This document shows positions 40,311 through 49,787 of a stretch of DNA of 64,000 nt, in pieces. Under the pieces are notes generated by a model. The model did no database searches. It had not been told where the DNA came from and was given only the letters and a program-made list of their open reading frames with translations. Made by a program: the position numbers and the translations under genes. The DNA is from Bacillota bacterium (GTDB taxonomy: Bacteria > Bacillota > Bacilli > Paenibacillales > NBRC-103111). The stretch is taken from positions 186,001-250,000 of the forward strand of contig JAEWGW010000003.1 of the NCBI GenBank assembly GCA_023388055.1, read 5' to 3'. Numbering within the stretch: the stretch's first letter is position 1; every line of letters starts with the position of its first letter.

Positions 40311-43300
40311 ATGAAGTTTTCAAAAGCCAAACGGTTCGTAAGCCGGCTTATGTGTGCCGCCATTCTGGGCACCACTGTTCTGGCCGGCGCTGTACCTGCC
40401 GCGACCGGCGCTGCCGGCGAAGTGGCCTATGCCGCTCCCTCTGCTCCTGCTGCCCGCACCGGGTGGAAGTTTGATTTTGGCCCTGCCGGAAAGCCCTATG
40501 GCGGTGGGTTCGTTCCGGTGGCTCCAGGCACCGCCTACACTCAGGAAGCAGGTTATGGGTTTGCCGCAGCTTTGCCTGACCGAAATGCCTACTACGATAC
40601 TGCGGGAACCAACAGCACCGGCCATTTGGATGATGGATACATCAACTTCAGCGGCGCTGTTTTTTATGCGGATGTACCCAACGGCGAGTATAAGGTGACC
40701 GTCTACGGCGGTGACAACATCAACGACAAAACCCACCGCAAGAAGACCCAAATCACCCTGGAGGGGATTGCCCAAAGCCCCATTCTGGAATCCATCGGGG
40801 TGAACGTGCACCAGGAATATACCGTTACCGTGGATCACAGCGCAGGCGACCAGGACGGGCATCTGACCCTCGCCGCGGCTGCCGTAGGGAGCTATGGTTA
40901 TGCTCCAATCAGTGCGATTCTCATTGAGGCGGTGAAGCCCGCCACGCCTACTATTACGAATACTACCACCGTGTCCACACCGCCCTCCGTTACGCTGACG
41001 TGGACCTCGGTTTCCGGGGCTGTCTATTATGATATTTTTCGGAACACGGTAAATGAAAACGTATACAATCCGGTTTACCGCTTGGATACCGCCGGGCTTA
41101 CCCAACCGGAATGGAGCTACACAGATACAACTGCCGCCCCGGGGACCTATCAGTACCGGGTAGCAGCTGTTAACGCTCAGGGCAGCAGCTCTGAACCCTC
41201 CGCTCCGGCGCAGGCTGTGATTGAGGAACCCAGTTTTGCCAGAAGCAGCTGGAAATTTGATTTTGGCTTGTCCAGAGACGTTCCGATGGAGGGATATCTC
41301 CGTGTGCATCCCGGCACGGTGTATGCCGCTGCCACCGGATACGGCTTCGCCACCGCCATTGGCGGCGACTCCAGCGCCCGCAACCGGGGCGGCACGGACG
41401 GCGATTTCGTTCTGATTGGAGACGGCACCTTCCTGGCTGATGTCCCCAACGGAGACTACAAGGTCACCGTCAGCTCCGGGGATACCTTGGCCGGAACCAG
41501 CACAACCAGAACGGTCATTACACTGGAGGGAGCTGCGGCCGGTACGGTTCAAGCCAGACAGGCCATTACGGTCTCCTCCTTCACCACCACTGTCAGCGAC
41601 GGCCAATTAACCATCGGGATCACCGGCAACCAAGCAGGGTATGTAAACAGTATTCTTGTGGAACCGCTGCCTGTGGAGATGCCTGCCGGATTGACCGTTC
41701 AGGTGCAGCAGGTGCCGCCAGCGGCCATCCTGTCCTGGACAGCAGCCGGAGGAGCCAGCACTTATACCCTCCAGCGCAAGGAAGCGGCGCAAAGCAGCTA
41801 TACGTCCGTGGCCACTGTCTCCGCACCGGCCACCACATATACAGACACTGCCGTTGAGCTGGGCAAAACCTATCTGTACCGGGTGGCAGCCGTGAACGGA
41901 AGCGGACAGCTCTCCGCCTATACGGAGCCGGTTACAGCAGAGATCAGCTCTGTTGTAGCGCCTCCTGCTGCGCCCTCAGGAGTGACTGTCAGCCATGTGG
42001 GACGGGACAGCGTCCAATTGAAGTGGACGGCTTCCCCTGGGGCTGCAAGCTATAAGGTGTACAAGAGCAGCTCTGCCGGAGGTACTTTTGCCCCAATCGG
42101 GACAGCAGCAGAATTGTCTTACACCGATACGGCGGCGGATACACAGTCCGTCTGGTTCTACCGCGTAGCGGCAGTGAACACAGCCGGAGAGTCGTCTCCG
42201 TCAGCCACTGTAAGCAGCTCCATCTATACCGCGCCCCAGCCCTTGCCCGAGGGGGATGTGATCCGGTTTGATTTTGGTCCAGGTGCGCAAGCGGAGGGGT
42301 ATCTGAAGGTTCAGGCCACCGCCGCCTATTCCCAGGAGCTGAAATACGGCTTTAAGGATACTTCACTGGTGACGGAAGCCGACCGGGGCATCAGCGATCC
42401 GGTGAAGTCTGATTTTGTAGCTCCGGGAGGCGCCTCCTTCCTGGTGGACCTTCCCAACGGCGATTATTCCATCAGCCTGGTGGCCGGAGATGAAACAGAA
42501 GCCAGTGCAATCAGCGTCACCGCCGAGGATATTGTGAAGGTCCAGGAAACCGCCAAAGCGGCAGGCGAATATTTGTCCATGGGCTTCAATATAGCCTTGG
42601 TCGACGGCCAGCTGAAGCTGGATTTTGCCGGGGCCGCCCCCAAACTGAACGCGTTGGTCATTACGAAGCTGGCGCCGCGGACGCCGGGAGCCAAACCCAC
42701 TGTTTACCTGGCCGGCGACTCCACGGTGCAGACCTATGACTCCTACTACAGGCCGCAGGCGGGCTGGGGCCAGATGATTGCCCGTTATTTTACTGAGGAT
42801 GCGGTGTTTGTCAACAAGGCCATCGGAGGGCGAAGCAGCAAGTCCTTCCTGGTTCAGGGACGTCTGGACGAGATTCTGCTGGCCATTAAACCGGGCGATT
42901 ATTTCCTGATTCAATTCGGGCATAACGACGCCACCATCAGCGTGCCGGAGCGGTATGCCTCCCCGGCCGACTACAAAATGTACCTGCGCTCCTACATTGC
43001 CGGAGCGGTGCAGCGCGGGGCCACCCCTGTTCTGGTGACACCTATGGGGCGTTTCGATTACAACACAAGCACCGGCAAATTTAATGTAAGCTTCCCGGAA
43101 TATGTAGCCGCCATGAAGGAGGTTGCCGCCGAAACGGGGACCAAGCTGGTGGATCTGAGCACCCGGAGTGTCGCCTACTACGATTCCATCGGCCCCGAGG
43201 GAGCCCAGTCCGTATTCCTTCATGTGCAGCCTGGCGTGTATGAAGGCGCTTATGCCAACGGCGCTGCGGACAATACCCACTTCCAGGAATACGGCGCCAT

Positions 43301-46300
43301 CCAATTGGCCCGGCTGCTGGCGGAGGGCATCAAGGAGCTGGGGCTGCCCCTGTCAGATTATGTGAAGAATGCGGCGCCCCCCGCAGCCGTTCCTGACCGT
43401 CCCGCCGGATTGACGGCAGGCAGCGTCAGCAACTCGGGAACTATCCTGAGGTGGAATGCAGCGGAGGGAGCAGAAATTTACAAGGTGTATAAAAAATCCG
43501 CCGCCGACAGCACCTATATCCTGGCCGGAAGCTCCACCATTCCGTCCATTACCCTGGGCGGTTTAAGTGAAGGTGTCTCCTATACCTTCTATGTAACCGG
43601 TGTGAACGGCAAGGGGGAATCACTGCCCTCCGAGCCGGTTGTCATTACCACCAAGTCAGCCCAATATAAGTATGATTTCGGGCAGCAGCAGAACGGCGGA
43701 GATTCCCCGCTGGAGGACGGGTACATCCGGGTGGATCTGAACACCCTGTATAACCCCGTGCTGGGCTACGGCATTACGAACAGCTCCGGCATGATCGCCA
43801 GAGACCGGGGAACGGGCAGCAATTTGGCCCGGGACTGGCTCGGGTACTTTAATAACAATTGGGAGTTCAAAGTGGATTTGCCCAATGGCACCTATGCAGT
43901 CAAGCTTTATGTCGGGGATATGGCGGGCAGCGCCAGAACCGATGTGTCTGTGGAGGGCATCGGCTACGGCACAGTAGCAGCAGGCAAAAACTCGGTCGCC
44001 GAAAAGGTGATCAACAATATCAAGGTGCGGGACGGCCAAATAAATTTCCTGTTTGGCGGCAGCACCGGGATTGTCAACGGGCTGGAGATTACTCCCGTCA
44101 TGCTGGCTCCAACCGGCTTCCGGCTGGATTCCCTCGGTTTTGAGGAGACTGAGCCCGTCATCAAGCTGGTGTGGACAGCCGCACCGGACGCAGCAGGCTA
44201 CCGGATTTACCGGCAGATTCAGGACGGATCCGGCAAGGCAGTGGCGTTGGGCGATACCACTGAAACCTTCTTCACCGACCGTACGGCGGATATCGGAACC
44301 GATTATCTGTACACCCTTTGCGCTCTGGATACCATCGGCTCAGAGTCGCTTCCCTCCGATCCCGTGGCAGTATCCACCATTGATCCCAATGTGACTCCCC
44401 CTGCAGCTCCGGAGGGGCTTACAGTCGGCCAGATTGGGAAGCAGGAGCTGGCCCTCTCCTGGAATGCCGTGAGCGGCGCCCAGCTTTACCGCATCTACCG
44501 GGCAGAAAAGGCAGACGGTCCGTACCGGCTTGTCGGCTCCACCCGAACAGCCTCCTACACGGATACTGCCGTGCTGACCACCATCAAGTATTATTACAGG
44601 CTGGGAGCCGTCAATACCGGGGGACAGTCCCCCTTGTCCATCATCCTGGACACTCCAGCTGTCACTGTGCTTTCGCGTCAGATGGAATATCTGGACCGCA
44701 GCCTGGTGGCCATCCAGACCGATAACGGGGTATACCTGGGCTGGAAGCTTCTGGGGACCGACCCGGATACAGTTGCCTTTAACCTGTACCGGGATGGCGT
44801 TAAGCTGAACCCGGAGCCGCTCACAGGGGCTACCAATTATGTGGATGCCTCCGGTACGGGGCAATCCGTTTACAGTGTGAGGATGGTAATGAACGGCCAG
44901 GAATCCGCCGCTACCAGCTCCACGGCAGCCGTATGGCAGCAGAATTATCTGTCCATTCCGCTTCAGAAGCCCGCTGACGGGGTGACCCCCAGCGGTGAGC
45001 CGTATACCTACAGCGCAGGCGATGCCAGCGCAGGGGACCTGGACGGCGACGGCAAGTACGAGATTGTGATGCTGTGGAGTCCGTCCAACGCCCATGACAA
45101 TTCCCAGGCGGGTTACACCGGCAATGTGTATATGGATGCCTACAAGCTGGACGGCACCCGCCTGTGGCGGATGGATCTGGGTGTGAACATCCGGGCCGGA
45201 GCCCACTATACCCAATTCCTGGTGTACGATTTTGACGGCGACGGCAAGGCCGAAATTGCCTTCAAAACCGCCGACGGCACCATAGACGGCCAAGGCCGGG
45301 TGATCGGAGACGCAAGCGCCGATTACCGCAACAGCAGCGGCTATATTCTGTTGGGCAATGAATATTTGAGCGTATTCGAGGGGTTGACCGGCAAGGTGCT
45401 GGATACCGTGGATTACACGCCGGCCCGGGGTGATGTCAGCTCCTGGGGCGACGGCTACGGCAACCGGGTGGACCGGTTCCTGGCCACAGTGGCCTATCTG
45501 GACGGGGAGCGGCCGAGTATGGTGTTCTCCCGGGGCTATTATGACCGCACCGCCTTAACCGCCTACAATTTCCGCGACGGCAAAATCTCCATGCTGTGGA
45601 AATTCGATACGCTGGATGAGGAGAACAACCTGCCCCAATACAAGGCCCAAGGCAATCACAATATCAGCGCGGGCGATGTGGACGGGGACGGCAAGGATGA
45701 GATAAACTTCGGCGCTATGGCCTTCGATGATGACGGCACGGTGCTGTACACCACCGGTCTGGGTCATGGGGATGCCCACCATTTCGGCGATCTGGACCCG
45801 CTGCGGCCCGGCCTGGAGCTGTTCGATGTCCACGAGCATACGGATTCCCCTTACGGCATGGAGCTTCGCGATGCTGCCACCGGTGAGATTATCTGGGGTA
45901 TCAAAACAGGCATCGATACCGGCCGGGGATTGTCCGCCGACATTGATCCCAACTACCCCGGCGAGGAATTCTGGAGCGCCACCATTACCAATGCCGAGCA
46001 GGTTCAGGTCACCGGCCTGCATAGTACCTCAGGCGAGCTGATCAGCCAGACTATTCCCACCTCCACCAATTTTGCCATCTGGTGGGACGGCGATCTGCTG
46101 CGGGAGCTGCTGGATGCCAACCGCATTGACAAGTGGGATTATGTGAACAAAAAAACGGATAACCTGTTCACGGCCGTAGGCGCCTCCTCCAATAACGGCA
46201 CCAAGTCCACCCCCGCCCTGCAGGCCGATCTGCTCGGCGACTGGCGGGAGGAGGTCGTCTGGAAGGCAGCCGACAGCTCAGAGCTGCGGATTTATTCGAC

Positions 46301-47309
46301 AGTTGCGGAAACCACCTACCGGATTCATACGCTGATGCATGACCCCATCTACCGGACAGGGGTGGCCTGGCAGAATGTGGCCTATAACCAGCCGCCGCAC
46401 ACCGGATTTTATCTGGGGGCCGGGATGGAAACACCGGCGAAGCCCAACATCTATTACGCCCATGAGCCTACACCTCCCGCAACCGCTCCAACAGTTACCC
46501 TGGAGGGGGCCGACCTGACCAAAGCGGGTACGGATTATACCCTGACCCTGCGGGTAGCCGGTGCCGCCGGAATCCAGGCTGCGGATATTACGCTGGTTTA
46601 TGATGCCGCTACCTTTACGCTGACGGGGGTATCCCCGCTGCTCCCGTCCCTTCAGATTGCGGACCGTACGGAAGCGGCAGGCACCATCCGCCTGAAGCTG
46701 GCCAGCCTGGGAGCGCAGAATGCTGTGAACGGGGAGGCGGCGCTGGTGGCCTTTACCTTCAGTGCCAAGGGCTCCTCGTTAGCAGTGGCAAACTTCACCG
46801 CGTCCTCCGTATTCGCCAATGCGGAAGGCAACGAGGCTTCCGCCGCTCCTGCAACCAAAACGGTTACTGTTTCGGCTATTGACCGGTCCGTGCTGCAGGC
46901 TATGGTCGAGAATGCGGCCGGTCTGCTGGAGCAGGCTGTGGAGGGCTACGAGAACGGGCAATACATCCTTGGGGCCAAAACGAACCTCCAGGCCGCCATC
47001 AGCTCCGCCCAGGCTGTTCTCGCCAACAATGCCGCCGGCCTTCAGGAAATCATCGCCGCAGCGTCCAGTCTGGATGCCGCCACCCAGGCCTTCGCCGGGA
47101 AGCGCATTCTGCCTGCTACCGGCGACATCTCCGGGACCAATGGGCTGCCTGACGGCAAAATTAGCATCGGCGATCTGGGCTACCTGGCTGCACGTTACGG
47201 CATGAAGGCAACCAGCCCGGAGTGGTCGCAGGCCCAACGGGCGGATATTAACGGCAACGGTGAAATTGACCTGTACGACCTGGCCTTTGTCGCCAAACGG
47301 ATTCAGTAA
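40311..47309 (+). CDS. Modular rhamnogalacturonan acetylesterase/lyase (CE12-PL11) with cohesin-like and dockerin domains
   Basis: A 2332-residue secreted enzyme; the ATG at 40311 has GGAG 9 bases upstream and opens a signal peptide (1 to about 42). Four related galactose-binding-like beta domains, each starting F-D-F-G or Y-D-F-G and containing a D-L/V-P-N-G-x-Y box, lie at about 50-208, 312-454, 650-790 and 1117-1264. Six fibronectin III domains are interspersed. An SGNH esterase of the CE12 type (795-1018) has nucleophile S804 in AGDST, GHND, and D987/H990. A PL11 rhamnogalacturonan lyase propeller follows (about 1454-2054; repeated AGDLDGDG/DGDGKAE Ca sites). Then a cohesin-like domain (2057-2190), a helical segment, and a type I dockerin (2270-2332; DGKISIGDLGYL and DINGNGEIDLYDL). 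It would deacetylate and cleave the rhamnogalacturonan I backbone outside the cell. The gene downstream encodes a wall-anchored cohesin. Confidence 0.9.
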   Translation: MKFSKAKRFVSRLMCAAILGTTVLAGAVPAATGAAGEVAYAAPSAPAARTGWKFDFGPAGKPYGGGFVPVAPGTAYTQEAGYGFAAALPDRNAYYDTAGTNSTGHLDDGYINFSGAVFYADVPNGEYKVTVYGGDNINDKTHRKKTQITLEGIAQSPILESIGVNVHQEYTVTVDHSAGDQDGHLTLAAAAVGSYGYAPISAILIEAVKPATPTITNTTTVSTPPSVTLTWTSVSGAVYYDIFRNTVNENVYNPVYRLDTAGLTQPEWSYTDTTAAPGTYQYRVAAVNAQGSSSEPSAPAQAVIEEPSFARSSWKFDFGLSRDVPMEGYLRVHPGTVYAAATGYGFATAIGGDSSARNRGGTDGDFVLIGDGTFLADVPNGDYKVTVSSGDTLAGTSTTRTVITLEGAAAGTVQARQAITVSSFTTTVSDGQLTIGITGNQAGYVNSILVEPLPVEMPAGLTVQVQQVPPAAILSWTAAGGASTYTLQRKEAAQSSYTSVATVSAPATTYTDTAVELGKTYLYRVAAVNGSGQLSAYTEPVTAEISSVVAPPAAPSGVTVSHVGRDSVQLKWTASPGAASYKVYKSSSAGGTFAPIGTAAELSYTDTAADTQSVWFYRVAAVNTAGESSPSATVSSSIYTAPQPLPEGDVIRFDFGPGAQAEGYLKVQATAAYSQELKYGFKDTSLVTEADRGISDPVKSDFVAPGGASFLVDLPNGDYSISLVAGDETEASAISVTAEDIVKVQETAKAAGEYLSMGFNIALVDGQLKLDFAGAAPKLNALVITKLAPRTPGAKPTVYLAGDSTVQTYDSYYRPQAGWGQMIARYFTEDAVFVNKAIGGRSSKSFLVQGRLDEILLAIKPGDYFLIQFGHNDATISVPERYASPADYKMYLRSYIAGAVQRGATPVLVTPMGRFDYNTSTGKFNVSFPEYVAAMKEVAAETGTKLVDLSTRSVAYYDSIGPEGAQSVFLHVQPGVYEGAYANGAADNTHFQEYGAIQLARLLAEGIKELGLPLSDYVKNAAPPAAVPDRPAGLTAGSVSNSGTILRWNAAEGAEIYKVYKKSAADSTYILAGSSTIPSITLGGLSEGVSYTFYVTGVNGKGESLPSEPVVITTKSAQYKYDFGQQQNGGDSPLEDGYIRVDLNTLYNPVLGYGITNSSGMIARDRGTGSNLARDWLGYFNNNWEFKVDLPNGTYAVKLYVGDMAGSARTDVSVEGIGYGTVAAGKNSVAEKVINNIKVRDGQINFLFGGSTGIVNGLEITPVMLAPTGFRLDSLGFEETEPVIKLVWTAAPDAAGYRIYRQIQDGSGKAVALGDTTETFFTDRTADIGTDYLYTLCALDTIGSESLPSDPVAVSTIDPNVTPPAAPEGLTVGQIGKQELALSWNAVSGAQLYRIYRAEKADGPYRLVGSTRTASYTDTAVLTTIKYYYRLGAVNTGGQSPLSIILDTPAVTVLSRQMEYLDRSLVAIQTDNGVYLGWKLLGTDPDTVAFNLYRDGVKLNPEPLTGATNYVDASGTGQSVYSVRMVMNGQESAATSSTAAVWQQNYLSIPLQKPADGVTPSGEPYTYSAGDASAGDLDGDGKYEIVMLWSPSNAHDNSQAGYTGNVYMDAYKLDGTRLWRMDLGVNIRAGAHYTQFLVYDFDGDGKAEIAFKTADGTIDGQGRVIGDASADYRNSSGYILLGNEYLSVFEGLTGKVLDTVDYTPARGDVSSWGDGYGNRVDRFLATVAYLDGERPSMVFSRGYYDRTALTAYNFRDGKISMLWKFDTLDEENNLPQYKAQGNHNISAGDVDGDGKDEINFGAMAFDDDGTVLYTTGLGHGDAHHFGDLDPLRPGLELFDVHEHTDSPYGMELRDAATGEIIWGIKTGIDTGRGLSADIDPNYPGEEFWSATITNAEQVQVTGLHSTSGELISQTIPTSTNFAIWWDGDLLRELLDANRIDKWDYVNKKTDNLFTAVGASSNNGTKSTPALQADLLGDWREEVVWKAADSSELRIYSTVAETTYRIHTLMHDPIYRTGVAWQNVAYNQPPHTGFYLGAGMETPAKPNIYYAHEPTPPATAPTVTLEGADLTKAGTDYTLTLRVAGAAGIQAADITLVYDAATFTLTGVSPLLPSLQIADRTEAAGTIRLKLASLGAQNAVNGEAALVAFTFSAKGSSLAVANFTASSVFANAEGNEASAAPATKTVTVSAIDRSVLQAMVENAAGLLEQAVEGYENGQYILGAKTNLQAAISSAQAVLANNAAGLQEIIAAASSLDAATQAFAGKRILPATGDISGTNGLPDGKISIGDLGYLAARYGMKATSPEWSQAQRADINGNGEIDLYDLAFVAKRIQ

Positions 47310-47328
47310 TATTAGCTTTGCATCAGAC

Positions 47329-47355
47329 GGGGAGGGTTGACGCCCTCCCTGTTTT
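47329..47355 (+). terminator. Hairpin between the enzyme gene and the cohesin-SLH gene
   Basis: GGGGAGGG (47329-47336) pairs with CCCTCCCT (47343-47350), followed by GTTTT. A weak terminator that would give more enzyme than anchor mRNA. Confidence 0.6.
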
Positions 47356-47372
47356 ACGGGGTGATTCTATCT

Positions 47373-49115
47373 ATGGGGAAAACATGGGCAAAGCTGCTGC
47401 TCGCTCTGATCATAGCGCTGGGTAGCTGGGGTTTGGGAGCAGCACCCGGCATGGGGGTGAAGGCAGCGGAAGCAGGGAGTCCTACCTTCCGGCTTGTGCC
47501 AGAGCAAGGCACCACCGTCTATACCGGCATGAATACCGTGCTGCGCCTGGAGGGAGTGAATATGCAGGATGTATTCTCCTTCGAGGCTGTACTGGCTTAT
47601 GATCCGGCTGATATCCAAATTGTCAAAGCAGCCGGAACTCTGGAGGGCGGCCTGTCTCCCGAATTGATGAACCAGAACGGCAAGGCGGTGTTCGCCTTTA
47701 CGAAAACCGGGAATACGTCCGGGGTGAGCGGCACGGCTCCCTTAGCCGCCTTTACGGTTCGCAGCCTTCAGGAAGGCAAATCGGAGATTCGGCTGCTTTC
47801 GCTTAAGATCATTAACTCCTCGCTCACCAAGGAGGAGCTTTATGAGGGGAATCAGGTGGAGTTGACGGCAATCAAGCGGGAGGAGGACACGCCGGATAGT
47901 CCTGGTGAATCTGTTGCGCCGCCAGTTGTTTCTCCAGGTGCGGGTGATACGGCTGGAATCAAACGCGGCCCGGATGAGTCGCAAGGTCCTTACCGCAGAG
48001 CAGCGTTCCTGCTGGCGGAGGAATGGCTGAAGCAGCAGAGCAGTTCGGGTTCGGCAGCTCCCCTGGTCATCCGCCTGCCGGATGCCGGGGCCGTAAACGG
48101 CTATACCCTGAGCTTCCCCGCCTCCTGGATTAACGGAGCAGCGTCCGGCAGACCGCTGCAGATCGAGTCGGCTTATGGCACAGTGACCCTGCCACCGGAC
48201 ATGCTGGGCACCACAGGAGTTCCTTCGGCGAAGACTGCCTCCTTCTCCCTGACGCGGCTTCTGCCCGAGCATATTCCCGCTTTGGCTCAAAATGCGGTAG
48301 CCGGGTATCCCACCTACGGGCTGGAGCTGGCTGTGGACGGGAAGGCATTAAACTGGAGCAATACTTCGGCTCCTGTAACCGTGGCACTCCCCTACACACC
48401 GACTGGGGCAGAAGTAGCCCACCCGGAGAGCATCATCATCCGGTACGTGGATGAACAAGGGGCCGCTTCCGTTGTACCCAGCGGACGTTATCATGCCGCC
48501 TCCGGGCAGATTGTGTTCCGGGCTACCCACTTCAGCCTCTATGCCGTCGGCTTCAAGGCGGTGGCCTTCCGGGATCTGGACAGCGTGGAATGGGCCCGGC
48601 CGGCTATTGGCGCCCTGGCGGCACGGGACATCCTGAACGGCACCGGGCACGAGCTGTACAGCCCGGAGCTCCCGGTGAAGCGCGGCGACTTCGTGAAGCT
48701 GCTGGCGGGCGCGTTAGAGCTGTCCGCCCCGGGGCAACAGCAAACGGCGGACTTCGCCGATGTGGAGGCGGGCAGCTACTACTACTCCTCCATCAAACTG
48801 GCCCGCCAGTTAGGGATAGCCGAAGGCGGCCCGGACAACCGGTTTCTGCCTGAGGCCGCTATTACCCGGCAGGATGTGATGGCCTTGATGGACCGGGCTC
48901 TGCGGCTGACCCGGCCTCAGGTGAGCTCCGCGGCGGCGCCCGCTTCCGCCCTCCAGCCCTTCGCGGACCGGGAGGTGCTGGCGGACTATGCCGCCCCTGC
49001 TGCTGCCCGGCTGATCAGCCTGGGCTATATCCAAGGCTACGGAGGCAAGCTCCATCCGCATCAGCCCATGACCCGGGCGGAGGCTGCCGTTCTCATCGAC
49101 GCTATCCTAAAATAA
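47373..49115 (+). CDS. Cohesin-domain protein anchored by three SLH domains (candidate scaffoldin/anchor)
   Basis: A 580-residue secreted protein. I chose the ATG at 47373 (GGGGTG 9 bases upstream); the TTG at 47337 lies inside the terminator hairpin. The signal peptide is MGKTWAKLLLALIIALGSWG and onward (1 to about 33). A cohesin-type domain (about 37-168) shows MNTVLRLEGVNMQDVFSFEA, LAYDPADIQIV and a final QVELTAI strand. A Pro-rich linker follows, then a beta domain (about 210-390) also present before the SLH region of the 4318-10056 protein, and three SLH domains (395-580; VKRGDFVKLL, TRQDVMALM, TRAEAAVLI). It should sit in the wall and could hold the dockerin of the preceding enzyme. Confidence 0.85.
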   Translation: MGKTWAKLLLALIIALGSWGLGAAPGMGVKAAEAGSPTFRLVPEQGTTVYTGMNTVLRLEGVNMQDVFSFEAVLAYDPADIQIVKAAGTLEGGLSPELMNQNGKAVFAFTKTGNTSGVSGTAPLAAFTVRSLQEGKSEIRLLSLKIINSSLTKEELYEGNQVELTAIKREEDTPDSPGESVAPPVVSPGAGDTAGIKRGPDESQGPYRRAAFLLAEEWLKQQSSSGSAAPLVIRLPDAGAVNGYTLSFPASWINGAASGRPLQIESAYGTVTLPPDMLGTTGVPSAKTASFSLTRLLPEHIPALAQNAVAGYPTYGLELAVDGKALNWSNTSAPVTVALPYTPTGAEVAHPESIIIRYVDEQGAASVVPSGRYHAASGQIVFRATHFSLYAVGFKAVAFRDLDSVEWARPAIGALAARDILNGTGHELYSPELPVKRGDFVKLLAGALELSAPGQQQTADFADVEAGSYYYSSIKLARQLGIAEGGPDNRFLPEAAITRQDVMALMDRALRLTRPQVSSAAAPASALQPFADREVLADYAAPAAARLISLGYIQGYGGKLHPHQPMTRAEAAVLIDAILK

Positions 49116-49238
49116 ACATCGTCCACCCCGCAGCGCCCCGCCTGCCATCATGAAGTTCATGGGCGAGGAATGGCTGGGGCTGAAATAGGCTGCTGGAGAG
49201 TACTGATTGTTTCCATGTAGCCCCATCTCCTCAACACA

Positions 49239-49286
49239 CACAAAAAAGCAGCTTCTTCGTCATGAAGAGGCTGCTTTTTTTGTGTG
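49239..49286. terminator. Strong bidirectional terminator after the cohesin-SLH gene
   Basis: ACAAAAAAGCAGC-TTCTTC and GAAGAG-GCTGCTTTTTTTGT form a stem of about 19 bp around GTCAT. Four GTGTGCCG-type repeats follow at about 49281-49320. Confidence 0.88.
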
Positions 49287-49488
49287 CCGTGTGCCGTTTG
49301 TGCCGTGTGCCGATACGGCACTTCCGTGTAACAAAGCATGTTGGCGCAAATAACTGCGGCGGTCCGACCATGGCGCATTAGCGTTGGGCACTGGTGTTGG
49401 ATACTGGTGTAGGCGTTGGTGCGGAGCAGAAATGGGTCATGACCTTGGGCCCCTGGCGCTGAACAGAAATGGGCCTTACCCATGGCGC

Positions 49489-49671
49489 TTACGGACAGGA
49501 AAGCCGTTATTTAGCACAATTGCAGCTCTTTGCCGATCTTGCGGACCCAAAGGACGCTATTGCCTGCCTTTCCGCGCCAAACCAGCTCTGTTCCACCAAA
49601 TAGCGGATCTCCTGTCCGTAAGGCTGAAGAAACACCGTTTTTTCAGCCAATAAGAGCTTCTGGGTCCGTAA
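49489..49671. repeat. Four-unit ++-- repeat element, locus B
   Basis: 24-bp units begin at 49489 (+, TTACGGACAGG...GTTATTT), 49539 (+, TTGCGGACCCA...GCTATTG), 49598 (-) and 49648 (-). Spacing is 50/59/50. Units 1 and 3 share ACAGGA, units 2 and 4 share ACCCA. It lies between the terminator of the cohesin-SLH gene and the 3' end of glmM; nothing else is seen in 49290-49787. Confidence 0.8.
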
Positions 49672-49787
49672 GAATCCACCATAACCTAGCAACCCCACCG
49701 CCATAAAACAACCGGAAGCAGCTGAGCAGTTTCGATCTTTGCCGCAGCCGCTTCAACCTTTTTCTGCTGGCAGCAGCGCCTCAATAA

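Noticed and set aside
40320..41606. Long minus-strand frame of 428 codons inside the CE12-PL11 gene
   Set aside because: Shadow of a high-GC coding region; Gly/Ala/Arg-biased, no ribosome binding site.
47337..47372. Longer start (TTG 47337) for the cohesin-SLH protein
   Set aside because: The codon lies in the loop of a hairpin with no usable spacing to a Shine-Dalgarno, and the ATG at 47373 gives a normal signal peptide.
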